43,181 nt of DNA, taken from positions 1 to 43,181 of the forward strand of contig JAQGJH010000146.1 in the NCBI GenBank assembly GCA_028290705.1, written 5' to 3'. Source of the stretch: Hyphomicrobiales bacterium. Lineage in GTDB: Bacteria; Pseudomonadota; Alphaproteobacteria; Rhizobiales; Beijerinckiaceae. Each line of letters begins with the position of its first letter. Within the stretch, counting starts at the first letter, position 1. The position numbers and the translations under genes are program-made. Positions 1-9,400 of the stretch are shown piece by piece. A model generated the notes under the pieces. That model was given only the letters and a program-made list of their open reading frames with translations. It searched no databases and was not told where the DNA came from.

Positions 1-469
1 CCCAGAAGCTCATCTGGCCCCACGGCAGCACGTAGCCCATGAAGGCCGTGGCCATCATCAGCAGGAAGATGATGACGCCGAGAATCCAGAGAACCTCGCG
101 CGGCGCCTTGTAGGAGCCGTAGTAAAGCCCGCGCAGCATGTGGATGTAGACGGCGACGAAGAACATCGAGGCGCCGTTGGCGTGCGCATAGCGGATGAAC
201 CAGCCCCAGTTCACGTCGCGCATGATGTGCTCGACCGAGTTGAAGGCGTAGTCGACATGCGGCGTGTAGTGCATCGCCAGCACGATGCCGGTGACGATCT
301 GGGCAACCAGCATGAGCGAGAGGATGCCGCCGAAGGTCCAGAAGTAGTTGAGGTTCCGCGGCACGGGATAGGCCACGAACGAGCTGTGGATGAGCCCCAT
401 GATGGGCAACCGGCTTTCGAACCAGCGGCCGACGGCGCTCGTGGGGACGTAAGTTGAAGGTCCGCTCAT
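1..469 (-). CDS. petB: Cytochrome b of the bc1 complex (N-terminal part, cut by window edge)
   Basis: The first 156 residues of ubiquinol-cytochrome c reductase cytochrome b, the membrane subunit carrying hemes bL and bH and the quinone sites. The reading frame starts [16 protein letters not shown] and runs off the left edge of the window. Visible family marks are RYAHANGAS (His96) and YIHMLRG (His110), which match two of the conserved heme-ligand histidines of transmembrane helix B region, and PWGQMSFW near residues 149-156. Hydrophobic segments lie at about residues 44-66 and 126-146. The ATG at 469 is the only reasonable start, because the next upstream ATG on this strand (474) is followed at once by a stop codon. 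It lies 89 bp downstream of petA and is probably co-transcribed with it; cytochrome c1 (petC) would be expected beyond the edge. Confidence 0.96.
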   Translation of the reverse strand, partial: MSGPSTYVPTSAVGRWFESRLPIMGLIHSSFVAYPVPRNLNYFWTFGGILSLMLVAQIVTGIVLAMHYTPHVDYAFNSVEHIMRDVNWGWFIRYAHANGASMFFVAVYIHMLRGLYYGSYKAPREVLWILGVIIFLLMMATAFMGYVLPWGQMSFW

Positions 470-530
470 GTCATTCACTCTGTTCGCAGATCATCGGCGC
501 ATTCGGGCCGCAGGAGAGGCGCGTCGGCAG

Positions 531-546
531 CGCGGGCAAGCCCGCG
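531..546. other. Perfect 7-bp inverted repeat between petA and petB
   Basis: CGCGGGC, two bases, then GCCCGCG. In RNA it would form a small GC hairpin in the petA-petB intercistronic region. It has no U-tract, so an intrinsic terminator is unlikely. A role in mRNA stability or differential expression is only a guess. Confidence 0.4.
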
Positions 547-558
547 TCTCGCCGGAGC

Positions 559-1077
559 TTAGCCGATCCGCACGGTCGTGTCGGAAACGAACTGGTACAC
601 GGGAACCTCGAGGTTGCGCGGAGCAGGGCCTCTCCGGATTCGACCCGAGGTGTCGTAGTGGGAGCCGTGGCAGGGACAGAACCAGCCGGCGTAATCGCCC
701 TGCTGGCCGAGCGGCACGCAGCCGAGATGGGTGCAGACGCCGATCACGACGAGCCATTCCGGCTTCTTGACACGGGCAGCGTCGGTCTCAGGATCGGGGA
801 GTTCGGCAAGCGGAGTCGCCTCGGCGTCCTGGATCTCCTTCTTGGTGCGGTGCCGGATGAAGACCGGCTTGCCGCGCCACTTGACCGTCATGCTGCCGCC
901 TTCGGCCAACTGGCTGATGTCCACTTCCGTGGAAGCCAGCGCCAGCGTGGAGGCATCGGGGTTCATCTGACTGACGAGCGGCCAGACCACCGCGCCGACG
1001 CCGACTGCCGCCGTGGCGCCGGTGGCGATATAGAGGAAATCCCTGCGGGTCGGCTCGACCGTCGTTGCTTCTGCCAC
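559..1077 (-). CDS. petA: Rieske iron-sulfur subunit of the cytochrome bc1 complex
   Basis: Ubiquinol-cytochrome c reductase iron-sulfur subunit, 172 aa from the chosen start. It passes an electron from ubiquinol to cytochrome c1 on the periplasmic side. The N-terminus has a twin-arginine signal-anchor ([11 protein letters not shown], then a hydrophobic stretch to about residue 36). The cluster-binding boxes are complete: CTHLGC (Cys115, His117, Cys120) and CPCHGSHYD (Cys134, Cys136, His137); Cys115/His117 and Cys134/His137 hold the [2Fe-2S] cluster, and Cys120/Cys136 form the disulfide. I chose a GTG start at 1077 because a GGGGG run sits 5 nt upstream and it gives the usual family length; an in-frame ATG at 1131 would add an 18-residue non-conserved tail. 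First gene of a petA-petB operon. Confidence 0.95.
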   Translation of the reverse strand: MAEATTVEPTRRDFLYIATGATAAVGVGAVVWPLVSQMNPDASTLALASTEVDISQLAEGGSMTVKWRGKPVFIRHRTKKEIQDAEATPLAELPDPETDAARVKKPEWLVVIGVCTHLGCVPLGQQGDYAGWFCPCHGSHYDTSGRIRRGPAPRNLEVPVYQFVSDTTVRIG

Positions 1078-1390
1078 GATAACCCCCAAAACCTTCTGTC
1101 TCGCGTCTGCTCTCGTCCCGGGACGGGCCATGGGGCCACGCGAACAGGACGCGTCTCAGGACCGGCCGCGCCGGTATCCCGTTGCACTTACGGTCCACGC
1201 CCAAGCGCCGCAATGCGACCCATCGCCACCATCATATGACCATGATGATGAGGCTGGCAGAACATGCCTTTTAGCGGGCGCTATTTCGCACCCTTCGGGG
1301 CGCTTGTCCATAGTCACGCCGCCGTGAGTTCGTCGCAATTCACGCCTGATCGCTGGCGCATGGCGCGTGCCGATGGTACGGGCTGGCGCG
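1078..1390. other. Divergent intergenic region between petA and trmL
   Basis: About 310 bp without a supported gene. It should carry the promoters for the bc1 operon (leftward) and trmL-hemF (rightward). I could not find a convincing -35/-10 pair on either strand. Short open frames here have no recognisable family or ribosome-binding site. Confidence 0.5.
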
Positions 1391-1891
1391 ATGATCGATG
1401 CTCTCCAAGTTCCAGCACCCCTGACGCTCGCGCTTTATCAGCCTGACATTCCGCAGAACGCCGGGACCATGCTGCGCGCCTGCGCCTGCCTCGGGGTCGC
1501 GGCGGCGATCGTCGAGCCGGCCGGATTCCCGGTGTCCGACAGACACTTCCGCCGGTCCGGCATGGATTACCTCGATCACGTGGACATCGTTCGGCACGTC
1601 TCGTTCGAGGGCTTCGAGCGATGGCGGGCGGAGCAAGGCGCGGCGGGCATTCCGCAGCGTCTGGTGCTGCTCACCACGGGGGCGGACATGCCCTATACGG
1701 ATTTTCGTTTCCGGGCTGGCGACATTCTCATGGTCGGGCGTGAGACGGCCGGCGTTCCCGCGCACGTGCACGGCGCCGCGGATGCGCGAATCACCATTCC
1801 GATGCGCCCGCCTTTGCGCTCGCTCAATGTCGCGGTGGCCGCCGCCATGGCAATGGGAGAGGCGTTGCGCCAGATGCGAGAGAACACATGA
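1391..1891 (+). CDS. trmL: tRNA (cytidine(34)-2'-O)-methyltransferase TrmL
   Basis: SPOUT-class methyltransferase of 166 aa that 2'-O-methylates the wobble nucleotide of certain leucine tRNAs, using S-adenosylmethionine bound in a C-terminal trefoil knot. Diagnostic stretches are [11 protein letters not shown] (residues 15-25), GRETAGVP (116-123) and [18 protein letters not shown] (136-153), which form the SAM-binding knot. The length fits the single-domain TrmL family; a general SpoU enzyme would carry an N-terminal extension. The ATG at 1391 is preferred because an ATG at 1367 would add only a non-conserved 8-residue tail. The stop overlaps the hemF start by 4 bp (ATGA), so the two genes are probably translationally coupled. 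Confidence 0.92.
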   Translation: MIDALQVPAPLTLALYQPDIPQNAGTMLRACACLGVAAAIVEPAGFPVSDRHFRRSGMDYLDHVDIVRHVSFEGFERWRAEQGAAGIPQRLVLLTTGADMPYTDFRFRAGDILMVGRETAGVPAHVHGAADARITIPMRPPLRSLNVAVAAAMAMGEALRQMRENT

Positions 1892-2802
1892 CCCATACCG
1901 AGACGACCGCCCGGCAGTTGCGGGCCAAGGCCTGGTTCGAAGAGTTGCAGGGCCAGATCATTGCGGCTCTCGAGGCGGTCGAGGACGAGTGCCACGGGCC
2001 GTTCGCCGACGAGGCGCCGATCACGCCCGGACGGTTCGAGCGCAAGCCCTGGACCCGCACCGACCATACCGGCGAGCCCGGCGGTGGCGGAACCATGGGC
2101 ATGCTGCACGGCAGGGTGTTCGAAAAAGCCGGAATCCATACCTCGACGGTCTTCGGCTCCTTCGCGCCGGAATTCGCCAAGCAGATCCCGGGCGCGGACG
2201 TCGATCCGAGGTTCTGGGCGTCCGGCATTTCGCTGATCGTCCATCCATGGAACCCGAACGTCCCGACCGTACACATGAACACGCGTTTCGTCGTGACCTC
2301 GAAGAACTGGTTCGGCGGCGGGGCGGATCTGACGCCGGTGCTCATGAAGCGGCGCACCCAGGAAGACCCGGACACCGTCGCGTTCCACGCCATTTTCAAG
2401 GACGTGTGCGAACGCCACGCCGGCGTGGCCGATTACGACAAGTACAAGGCGTGGTGCGACGAGTACTTCTTCCTCAAGCACCGGAACGAGCCGCGCGGGA
2501 TCGGCGGGATCTTCTACGATTATCTGAATTCCGCCGGTGATGCCGCAAACAGCGGCTGGGAGGCGGATTTCGCCTTCACGCAGGACGTCGGCCGGGCGTT
2601 TCTCGAGATCTATCCGAAAATCGTTCGCGCCAACGTGGACCGCTCCTGGACGCCAGGTCTCCGGGACGAGCAATTGATCCGGCGCGGGCGCTACGTCGAG
2701 TTCAACCTGCTGTACGACCGCGGCACGATTTTTGGCCTGAAGACGGGCGGCAACGTCGACTCGATCCTGTCGTCCATGCCCCCGATGGTGAAATGGCCCT
2801 GA
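1888..2802 (+). CDS. hemF: Oxygen-dependent coproporphyrinogen III oxidase
   Basis: Cytosolic enzyme of 304 aa that uses O2 to decarboxylate coproporphyrinogen III to protoporphyrinogen IX in heme synthesis. The family core is plain: HMNTRFVV (129-136), [11 protein letters not shown] (140-150), and near the C-terminus FNLLYDRGT and FGLKTGGN, followed by a SMPP ending. The length matches HemF; the anaerobic radical-SAM HemN is unrelated. It begins within the trmL stop codon. The adjacent leftward bc1 genes need heme, but the two sets are divergent, so co-regulation is only possible. It ends 4 bp from the convergent small gene at 2807. Confidence 0.97.
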   Translation: MTHTETTARQLRAKAWFEELQGQIIAALEAVEDECHGPFADEAPITPGRFERKPWTRTDHTGEPGGGGTMGMLHGRVFEKAGIHTSTVFGSFAPEFAKQIPGADVDPRFWASGISLIVHPWNPNVPTVHMNTRFVVTSKNWFGGGADLTPVLMKRRTQEDPDTVAFHAIFKDVCERHAGVADYDKYKAWCDEYFFLKHRNEPRGIGGIFYDYLNSAGDAANSGWEADFAFTQDVGRAFLEIYPKIVRANVDRSWTPGLRDEQLIRRGRYVEFNLLYDRGTIFGLKTGGNVDSILSSMPPMVKWP

Positions 2803-2806
2803 GGGT

Positions 2807-3013
2807 TCAGCGCACGAGAATGCGGCTCGGACAGGTGCGGCCCGCGTCGATCTGAATGTCGAAGAGCCGGACCGGCGTGTAATATTTGCACAGGGTCTTG
2901 TCGCCCGAGGCCTCGCGGGTCGAATGGAAATTCAGCCCTTCGTTCTTATAGGCGAGAAATCCATTGAAGCCGACGATCACGGCGACGAGGACGACGAGCA
3001 GAAGCTTGAACAT
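2807..3013 (-). CDS. Small hypothetical protein with one N-terminal membrane segment
   Basis: A 68-residue protein that I do not recognise. It begins MFKLLLVVLVAVIVGFNGF, a membrane anchor or uncleaved signal, then has a polar, periplasm-facing tail with two cysteines (KTLCKYYTP and GRTCPSRI) about 22 residues apart that could pair in the periplasm. The ATG at 3013 fits the hydrophobic start; an upstream in-frame ATG at 3061 would add an Arg-rich leader. It lies 80 bp downstream of the GtrA-family gene on the same strand and may share its transcript. Confidence 0.6.
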   Translation of the reverse strand: MFKLLLVVLVAVIVGFNGFLAYKNEGLNFHSTREASGDKTLCKYYTPVRLFDIQIDAGRTCPSRILVR

Positions 3014-3093
3014 GGCGAGGCCGATCCGGACGGCGGCGCGACGGGCGCGGCGATGTCGCAAGCTCGCAGCCGAGGCTTAACATTCGGTTCGTC

Positions 3094-3480
3094 TCAGGAG
3101 CCGGTCGGCGCGAACGTCCAGAGCTTGTTGGCGAGAAAGCTCCAGACGAGCACCACGCCGGTCGTCAGCACCTGGGCCGGCAGGTAGGGAATGCCGGCGC
3201 GCTCGACGAGCAGGACCATCAAAACCCAGGTCAGGCCGAAGCCGACGCCAGCCACCAGGGCGAAGCGCCAGCCGGCCTCCCGGTGCGACCGATCGCTGTC
3301 GAAGGTGTGGCGGCGGTTGAGCACGTAGGACGTGAGGCCGCCGCAGACGTAGCCCACGAGCGTCGCGGGGACGGGCGCCCAGCCGGCGAGTTCGACGAGC
3401 CCGACCAGCGCCCCGTAGTGGGCGACCGCGGCGAAAACTCCAACGAAGACGAAAGCCGACATCTGGCGGGTGAGGGACAT
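3094..3480 (-). CDS. GtrA-family four-helix membrane protein
   Basis: A 128-residue integral membrane protein with four predicted helices (about residues 8-30, 37-54, 70-92 and 97-117). The family signatures are NRRHTF after helix 2 and NKLWTF near the C-terminus. GtrA-like proteins are thought to move or flip lipid-linked sugars for O-antigen or other surface glycosylation; the substrate cannot be told from sequence, and no glycosyltransferase partner lies beside it here. Divergent from the Tad-type cassette. The family call is fairly secure; the function is inferred from the family. Confidence 0.82.
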   Translation of the reverse strand: MSLTRQMSAFVFVGVFAAVAHYGALVGLVELAGWAPVPATLVGYVCGGLTSYVLNRRHTFDSDRSHREAGWRFALVAGVGFGLTWVLMVLLVERAGIPYLPAQVLTTGVVLVWSFLANKLWTFAPTGS

Positions 3481-3641
3481 GGCACCGTCCTAGCGACTTG
3501 CGGGCGACATGTCAGCCCCGAGGCCGGTGGACGGCGCGTGGTGTGTGCATCGATGTAAGCAATCCTTCACCTCCGGGCCTTATACAGGCGCATTGCCTTT
3601 TCCAGTCTGTTTTTCGAAGCATTTTTTTTTAGGTCTTTCCC

Positions 3642-4241
3642 ATGCGGTTACCTCGTCGCTTCGCGCGTTCGGCGTCGCGCTTCCGACACGAGACCAAGGC
3701 CGCCACGGCGGTGGAATTCGCTCTGGTGGGGCTGCCGTTCTGCCTTGTGATGTTCGTCATCATGGAAACCGGCCTGATCTCCTATGTGCAGAGCACGCTG
3801 GACGATGTCGCGACCTCGGCCGCCCGGCAGATCATGACCGGGCAGGTGCAAAGCGGCCAGATTCCAGGGCAGTCCTCGGGAGCCCGGCTGAATGGCTCCG
3901 GCTTTCGCAAGACCGTGATCTGCCCGAAACTATCCGCCTTGCTGGATTGCGACCGCGTCACCGTCAACGTCTTCGCGATGGCGGAGACGCGCGTCGGATC
4001 GAATGTCTTCTTCACCTCGGAGGGCGAGTTGATCGTCAGCACCAAGGACGGCGAGAGGATCTGCCCCGGGAAACCCGGAGAACTGGCGTATCTGCAGATC
4101 TCCTATGCGATGCCGGCGATCACCTCGCAATTGTCGCCGGCGATCCGCAACGGCGCGGGGACGCATGTCATCGTCAGCGGGCGTCCGATCAAGAACGAGC
4201 CCTACACCGTCAACCTGCTGGGTGGTTCATGCGCTTCCTGA
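3642..4241 (+). CDS. TadE-like pilus assembly protein (first copy)
   Basis: A 199-residue TadE/TadG-like protein. A basic N-terminus (to about residue 19) leads into KAATAVEFALVGLPF, a pseudopilin-like motif ending in Glu-Phe, then a hydrophobic helix to about residue 47 and a periplasmic domain with four cysteines. The usual Gly before the prepilin-peptidase cut is Ala here, so cleavage is uncertain. In Tad (tight adherence) systems these minor pseudopilins are needed for Flp pilus assembly. First of three such genes; the Flp pilin, TadV peptidase, CpaB-F and the ATPase are absent from this window. An AT-rich, T-run-containing stretch precedes the ATG. Confidence 0.85.
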   Translation: MRLPRRFARSASRFRHETKAATAVEFALVGLPFCLVMFVIMETGLISYVQSTLDDVATSAARQIMTGQVQSGQIPGQSSGARLNGSGFRKTVICPKLSALLDCDRVTVNVFAMAETRVGSNVFFTSEGELIVSTKDGERICPGKPGELAYLQISYAMPAITSQLSPAIRNGAGTHVIVSGRPIKNEPYTVNLLGGSCAS

Positions 4242-4885
4242 AATCACACGGGGCCAGCGGCTTCTCGCGATCGACGGGCGGGGTGGCCGCGGTCGAGTTC
4301 GCCATCATCCTGCCGCTCCTCCTGCTGTTGCTGCTGGGCGGCTTCGAGCTTTCGCGTTACCTGCATCAGAGTTTTCGGGTCAGCCAGGCGGCCAGCAACA
4401 TCGGGCTGATGCTGTCGCAATTCGACACCACGCTGAAGCCCGTCGACATCGAGATGGTGCGAAACGCGGCCTCGCTCATCGTGCCGCAGGTGCGGCGCGG
4501 ACGCGGGCCTGATTACGCCAATTGGCGGGACAGGATCCGGATCGATCTCGCGAGCGTCGAGATCCGCCCTGTCGCCGGCTCGAAGACGTTCGAAGCCAAG
4601 CCCGTGTGGATCACGGCGAACAGTCGGCGGTCCTGTTCCGTGCTGAAGCCGCTCAATGCCGTGAGCGACAATTACGAACCCGATGGACTGCCCTCGGCCC
4701 TGCTCACGGGCGCCGGATCGGTCGTCGTGGTGGACGTCAGCTACCCGTTCGTACCGGTCGTGGGCAACGCATTCTTCAGCCTGAACTCGAGACGGATCGA
4801 ACGGTCCGTCTACATCGAGCCCCGACAGGGCAATCTCATTCGCTACGACAACACCAACACGGGCGTTGCGGCCAATTGCACCTAA
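4229..4885 (+). CDS. TadE-like pilus assembly protein (second copy)
   Basis: A 218-residue TadE/TadG-like protein whose ATG overlaps the end of the preceding gene by 13 bp, which argues for translational coupling; a GGGTGG ribosome-binding site sits inside that gene. The N-terminus has a classical processing motif, Gly followed by VAAVEF, then a leucine-rich helix (about residues 25-40). The remainder is a periplasmic domain with Cys residues near its middle and a terminal NCT. It is divergent enough from the first copy that the two are probably TadE- and TadF-like partners rather than a recent duplication; I infer this by eye. Confidence 0.84.
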   Translation: MRFLKSHGASGFSRSTGGVAAVEFAIILPLLLLLLLGGFELSRYLHQSFRVSQAASNIGLMLSQFDTTLKPVDIEMVRNAASLIVPQVRRGRGPDYANWRDRIRIDLASVEIRPVAGSKTFEAKPVWITANSRRSCSVLKPLNAVSDNYEPDGLPSALLTGAGSVVVVDVSYPFVPVVGNAFFSLNSRRIERSVYIEPRQGNLIRYDNTNTGVAANCT

Positions 4886-4908
4886 GTCATTTTTCCGGAG
4901 TTTCGATC

Positions 4909-6228
4909 ATGGCGTTTCGCAAGTTTTCGAAGCCGCTCGCCGGGCTGGTTCACGATCGGCGGGGAACCGTGGTGCTGATCTTCGCGCTGGCGCTCGTTCC
5001 GATGCTGGGCGTCGTGGGGCTTTCGATCGACTACACGCTCGCGATGGTGTCGAAATCGCGCATGCAGACCGCGCTCGATGCGGCGGCGCTCGCGGGCGTG
5101 CGGGCTGCGCGCGTGGTGACGTCGGAGAAGGGTGGAACGCTCGAGAAGGCCAAGACGGCCGCGGCGGCTGCGGCGCAGCAATATCTGGCCACGAACCTGC
5201 CGAACATTTCCTATCTGGGCCAGCCCAGCAACAAGGTCGCGTTCGTCATCAAGGACGGCAATATCGACGCCAACCTGAGTTACGACGCCAACATGACGAC
5301 ATCGATCGCGCGGCTGTTCGCCATCGACTCCTTTCGGCTGAGGGGACAGACCGCGGTTTCCGTCAGCCTGCCGCGCTATGTGAACACCTATCTGCTTCTC
5401 GACAATTCCGCTTCGATGGGCCTGGCGGCGACCGAGGCCAGCAAGGGCGAGTTGCGAAGGCTGACGAAGGATCTGAAATGGTCGGTGGCGAAGAACTGCG
5501 AATTCGCCTGCCACGGACCGGGCCCGGAAACGGTGTCGACCGCCGACATCGCATCGAAGAACAACATCAAGCTCCGCATCCACACGCTGCGCGACGCGGC
5601 CATCGAGGCAGTGAAGAGCGCGGAGGACGCCCAGCGCGTGCCGGGGCAGTTCAAGTTCGAGGTACGGACCTTCGAGCGCCAGACGACCGTCCAGCATGCG
5701 ATGTCGGACGACTTCTCCAGTCTGGCGAAGAAGCTGGAGGCCATCGACATGACCCGGAACTCCACCCAGGGCAATACGATGCTGGACAAGGCCCTGGAGA
5801 CCTTCGCGGCGGATCTCGCCAGGACCGGCGCCACCTCGGGAGACGGCTACCTGGTCGACAAGCCCAAAATCGTCGTGGTGCTGGTCTCGGACGGCGTTTC
5901 GGACGACCGGACGGTCGACGAATACGAGTGGAAAAAGCCGCTTGGCGACCGGGCCAAGCCTTATTCGGCCGCTCTGGACACCCGGGCCTGTACGGACATC
6001 AAGAACCGCGACGTCACGCTCGTGGCCATCGAGACGAAATTTCAGGCCATCCCGGACAATACGTCCTACATCCGCTTCGTTCAGCCCTGGATTCCCAAGA
6101 TCAGCAGCCAGATGAAGGCCTGCGCCTCTCCGGACAATTACTATCTGGCGGACAATGCCGACACGATCCACGAGTCGTTCAAGACGGTGTTCGAAAAAAC
6201 GGTTCTCCCGACCCGCGTCACCCGCTAG
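4909..6228 (+). CDS. TadG-like pilus protein with von Willebrand factor A domain
   Basis: A 439-residue protein. Residues 17-45 (RRGTVVLIFALALVPMLG onward) are the Tad-type N-terminal anchor; the usual Glu of TadE is Ile. A large periplasmic region follows, with a vWA domain from about residue 158: a MIDAS motif DNSAS (Asp165, Ser167, Ser169), Thr290 in GNTMLD as a candidate third ligand, and Asp328 in VSDG. Four cysteines (about 197, 201, 361, 405) could make disulfides. TadG proteins are linked to surface attachment of Flp pili. The start has a GGAG site 9 nt upstream. It closes the three-gene cassette; a hairpin spans its stop codon. Confidence 0.88.
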   Translation: MAFRKFSKPLAGLVHDRRGTVVLIFALALVPMLGVVGLSIDYTLAMVSKSRMQTALDAAALAGVRAARVVTSEKGGTLEKAKTAAAAAAQQYLATNLPNISYLGQPSNKVAFVIKDGNIDANLSYDANMTTSIARLFAIDSFRLRGQTAVSVSLPRYVNTYLLLDNSASMGLAATEASKGELRRLTKDLKWSVAKNCEFACHGPGPETVSTADIASKNNIKLRIHTLRDAAIEAVKSAEDAQRVPGQFKFEVRTFERQTTVQHAMSDDFSSLAKKLEAIDMTRNSTQGNTMLDKALETFAADLARTGATSGDGYLVDKPKIVVVLVSDGVSDDRTVDEYEWKKPLGDRAKPYSAALDTRACTDIKNRDVTLVAIETKFQAIPDNTSYIRFVQPWIPKISSQMKACASPDNYYLADNADTIHESFKTVFEKTVLPTRVTR

Positions 6229-6240
6229 GGAGGGGTGACG
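6216..6240 (+). other. 8-bp hairpin spanning the tadG-like stop codon
   Basis: CGTCACCC (6216-6223) pairs perfectly with GGGTGACG (6233-6240); the TAG stop codon lies in the 9-nt loop. There is no U-tract after it, so it is unlikely to be an intrinsic terminator. It could protect the 3' end of the cassette mRNA. Confidence 0.45.
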
Positions 6241-6348
6241 AAGGCGTGCCCAAGCCTTCCAGAGCGCGTCGCCGGGGGTTCCCAGAGCCGAGCTTTTCGG
6301 CTAAACAGCCTCGACTTTCGGGCCGGGGCTCCCGCCTGAACGCCCTAC

Positions 6349-6405
6349 ATGGGTCTTCGGAGGACGCGCTCCGGCCATTCGAGGCCGATAGCGCGGCCTT
6401 TTTTT
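6349..6405 (+). promoter_or_regulatory. Attenuator-like alternating hairpins in the carB leader
   Basis: Four short complementary segments: 1 = CGGAG (6358-6362), 2 = CTCCGGCC (6369-6376), 3 = AGGCCG (6382-6387), 4 = CGGCCT (6394-6399) followed by seven T. Segments 1:2 and 3:4 can pair together, or 2:3 can pair and break both. An ATG at 6349 opens a 29-codon frame whose codons 4, 5 and 7 (CGG, AGG, CGC) are arginine and cover segment 1. The frame lacks a clear ribosome-binding site and reads through the terminator to 6438. The pairing is seen in the sequence; the regulatory role is inference. Confidence 0.4.
6382..6405 (+). terminator. Intrinsic terminator upstream of carB
   Basis: A 6-bp stem, AGGCCG (6382-6387) with CGGCCT (6394-6399), a 6-nt loop and a run of seven T at 6399-6405. 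This is the only textbook intrinsic terminator I see in the window. It ends about 50 nt before the carB ATG, so it could stop readthrough from the Tad-type cassette or act as the terminator of a carB attenuator. Confidence 0.62.
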
Positions 6406-6454
6406 GTGCGCTCGGCGGGCCGCGGCCTGCCGGCCTGACCAGACGCGGACGATC

Positions 6455-9400
6455 ATGCCGAAACGGACAGACATTTCGACCATCCTGATCATCGGAGCCG
6501 GACCGATCGTGATCGGCCAGGCCTGCGAGTTCGATTATTCCGGGACCCAGGCCTGCAAGGCGCTCCGAGAGGAGGGCTACCGGATCGTCCTGGTCAATTC
6601 GAACCCGGCGACGATCATGACCGACCCGGACATGGCCGACCGGACATATGTCGAGCCGATCACTCCCGAGATCGTCACCAAGATCATCGAGAAGGAGCGC
6701 TACGCCGTGCCGGGCGGCTTCGCCCTGCTGCCGACCATGGGCGGCCAGACGGCGCTGAATTGCGCGCTCTCGCTGAAAAAAATGGGAACGCTCGAGAAGT
6801 TCGACGTCGAGATGATCGGCGCGACCGCGGAGGCGATCGACAAGGCCGAGGATCGCGAACTGTTCCGCGACGCCATGACCAAGATCGGGCTCGATACGCC
6901 GCGGTCCCACCAGATCAAGACGCTGAGCCAGGCGCTGGGCATTCTGGACGACATCGGCCTGCCGGCGATCATCCGGCCGTCCTTCACCATGGGCGGCACC
7001 GGCGGCGGCATCGCCTACAACAAGGCCGAGTTCATCGAGATCATCGAGCGCGGCATCGACGCCTCTCCGACGAGCGAAGTTCTGGTCGAGGAAAGCGTGC
7101 TCGGCTGGAAAGAATACGAGATGGAGGTCGTCCGCGACAAGGCGGACAATTGCATCATCATCTGCTCCATCGAGAACATCGACCCGATGGGCGTCCACAC
7201 CGGCGATTCGATCACCGTCGCTCCGGCGCTGACGCTGACCGACAAGGAATACCAGATCATGCGCGACGCCTCGCTGGCGGTGCTGCGCGAGATCGGCGTC
7301 GAGACCGGGGGATCGAACGTGCAATTCGCGGTCAATCCGGAAAACGGCCGGATGATCGTCATCGAGATGAACCCGCGCGTGTCGCGCTCGTCGGCGCTGG
7401 CTTCCAAGGCGACGGGTTTTCCGATCGCCAAGGTTGCGGCCAAGCTGGCTGTCGGCTACACGCTCGACGAAATCGCCAACGACATCACCGGCGGGGCGAC
7501 GCCGGCTTCCTTCGAGCCGACCATCGATTACGTGGTCACCAAAATTCCACGCTTCGCCTTCGAGAAATTCCCCGGGGCCGAGCCGCTGCTCACGACCGCG
7601 ATGAAATCGGTCGGAGAGGCCATGGCGATCGGCCGCACGTTCGCGGAATCGCTGCAGAAGGCCTATCGCTCGCTCGAAACCGGCATGTCGGGCGTCGATG
7701 AAATGGAGATCGAGGGCCTGGGCAATGGCGACGACCGCAATGCGGTTCGGGCTGCGCTGGGAACCCCCACGCCGGACCGGCTGCTCGTCGTCGCGCAGGC
7801 GCTGCGGCTCGGCGTTCCGGAAGACGAGATCTACGAAGCCTGCAAGATCGACCGCTGGTTCATCCGCCAGTTGCAGCAGATCGTCGATCTGGAAAACAAG
7901 GTGCGCAAGCACGGGCTGCCGAAGGACGCGGTGAACCTGCGCATGTTGAAGGCCGCGGGCTTTTCCGACATGCGCCTGGGCTCGCTCTCGGGGCGCAGCG
8001 AGGCGGAGGTGCGCAAGTTGCGCCACGACCTCGACGTGCGCCCGGTCTACAAGCGGATCGACACGTGCGCGGCCGAGTTCGCATCGCCGACCGCCTACAT
8101 GTATTCGACCTATGAAACGCCGTTCGGCGGCGCGCCGGTGTGCGAAGCCCAGCCCACCACGCGCGACAAGATCGTGATCCTGGGTGGCGGACCGAACCGC
8201 ATCGGGCAGGGAATCGAGTTCGATTATTGCTGCTGCCATGCCTGTTTCGCGCTGGCAGACGCCGGCTACGAGACCATCATGGTCAATTGCAACCCCGAGA
8301 CGGTGTCGACCGATTACGACACGTCGGACAGACTCTATTTCGAGCCTCTGACCTCCGAGGACGTGCTCGAAATTCTCGACGTCGAGAAACGAGCCGGGAC
8401 GCTGAAGGGCGTGATCGTTCAATTCGGCGGCCAGACGCCGCTGAAGCTTGCCCACGCGCTCGAAGAAGCCGGCATTCCAATCCTCGGCACGTCTGTCGAC
8501 TCGATCGATCTCGCGGAAGATCGCGACCGCTTCAAGCGGTTGCTCGACAAGCTCGGGTTGAAGCAGCCCAAGAACGGCATCGCCTATTCGGTCGAGCAGT
8601 CGCGGCTCATCGCGGCCGAGTTGGGATTGCCGCTCGTCGTGCGCCCGTCCTACGTGCTCGGCGGCCGCGCCATGGCGATCATCCACGATCAGGCGACGTT
8701 CGACGATTATCTGCTCGGCACGCTGCCGGGCCTCGTGCCGGCCGACGTCAAGGCGCGCTATCCGAACGACAAGACCGGCCAGATCAACACGGTACTGGGC
8801 AAGAACCCGCTGCTGTTCGACCGCTATCTGTCCGATGCGGTTGAGGTCGACGTCGACTGCCTGTGCGACGGCAAGGATGCGTTCGTGGCCGGCATCATGG
8901 AACACATCGAGGAAGCAGGCATTCATTCGGGCGATTCTGCCTGTTCGCTGCCGCCGCGCTCGCTGTCACCCGAGGTGATCAAGACGATCGAGGAGCAGAC
9001 GCGCAAGCTGGCGCTGGCGCTCAACGTCGGCGGCCTGATGAACGTTCAATACGCGTTGAAGGACGGCGAGCTTTATGTGCTCGAAGTCAATCCGCGCGCG
9101 TCCCGTACGGTGCCGTTCGTCGCCAAGGTGGTGGGGCAGCCCATCGCCAAGATCGCATCGCGCATCATGGCGGGAGAGAGTCTCGCGAGCTTCAACCTGA
9201 AGTCCGGCGGCTTCGACCACGTGGGCGTGAAAGAGGCCGTGTTTCCATTCGCGCGCTTCCCGGGCGTCGACACGGTGCTGGGGCCGGAAATGCGCTCCAC
9301 GGGCGAGGTCATTGGCCTCGACCGCTCCTTCGAGGTGGCCTTCGCCAAGAGCCAGCTCGGCGGCGGCACCAAGGTGCCGACGGAAGGAACCGTCTTCGTG

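Noticed and set aside
4882-6171. A 429-codon minus-strand open frame over the tadG-like gene
   Set aside because: The plus strand encodes a clear TadG with a vWA domain; the antisense translation resembles no protein family.
6235-6337. A short GTG-started leader frame after the tadG-like gene
   Set aside because: The GGAGG site lies only about one base from the GTG, too close for initiation, and the frame stops before the carB attenuator-like segments.
6218-8926. A 902-codon open frame antisense to carB
   Set aside because: It mirrors the carB codon frame in GC-rich DNA. Its translation is His/Arg/Asp-rich with no family, signal or domain, and carB is certain on the other strand.
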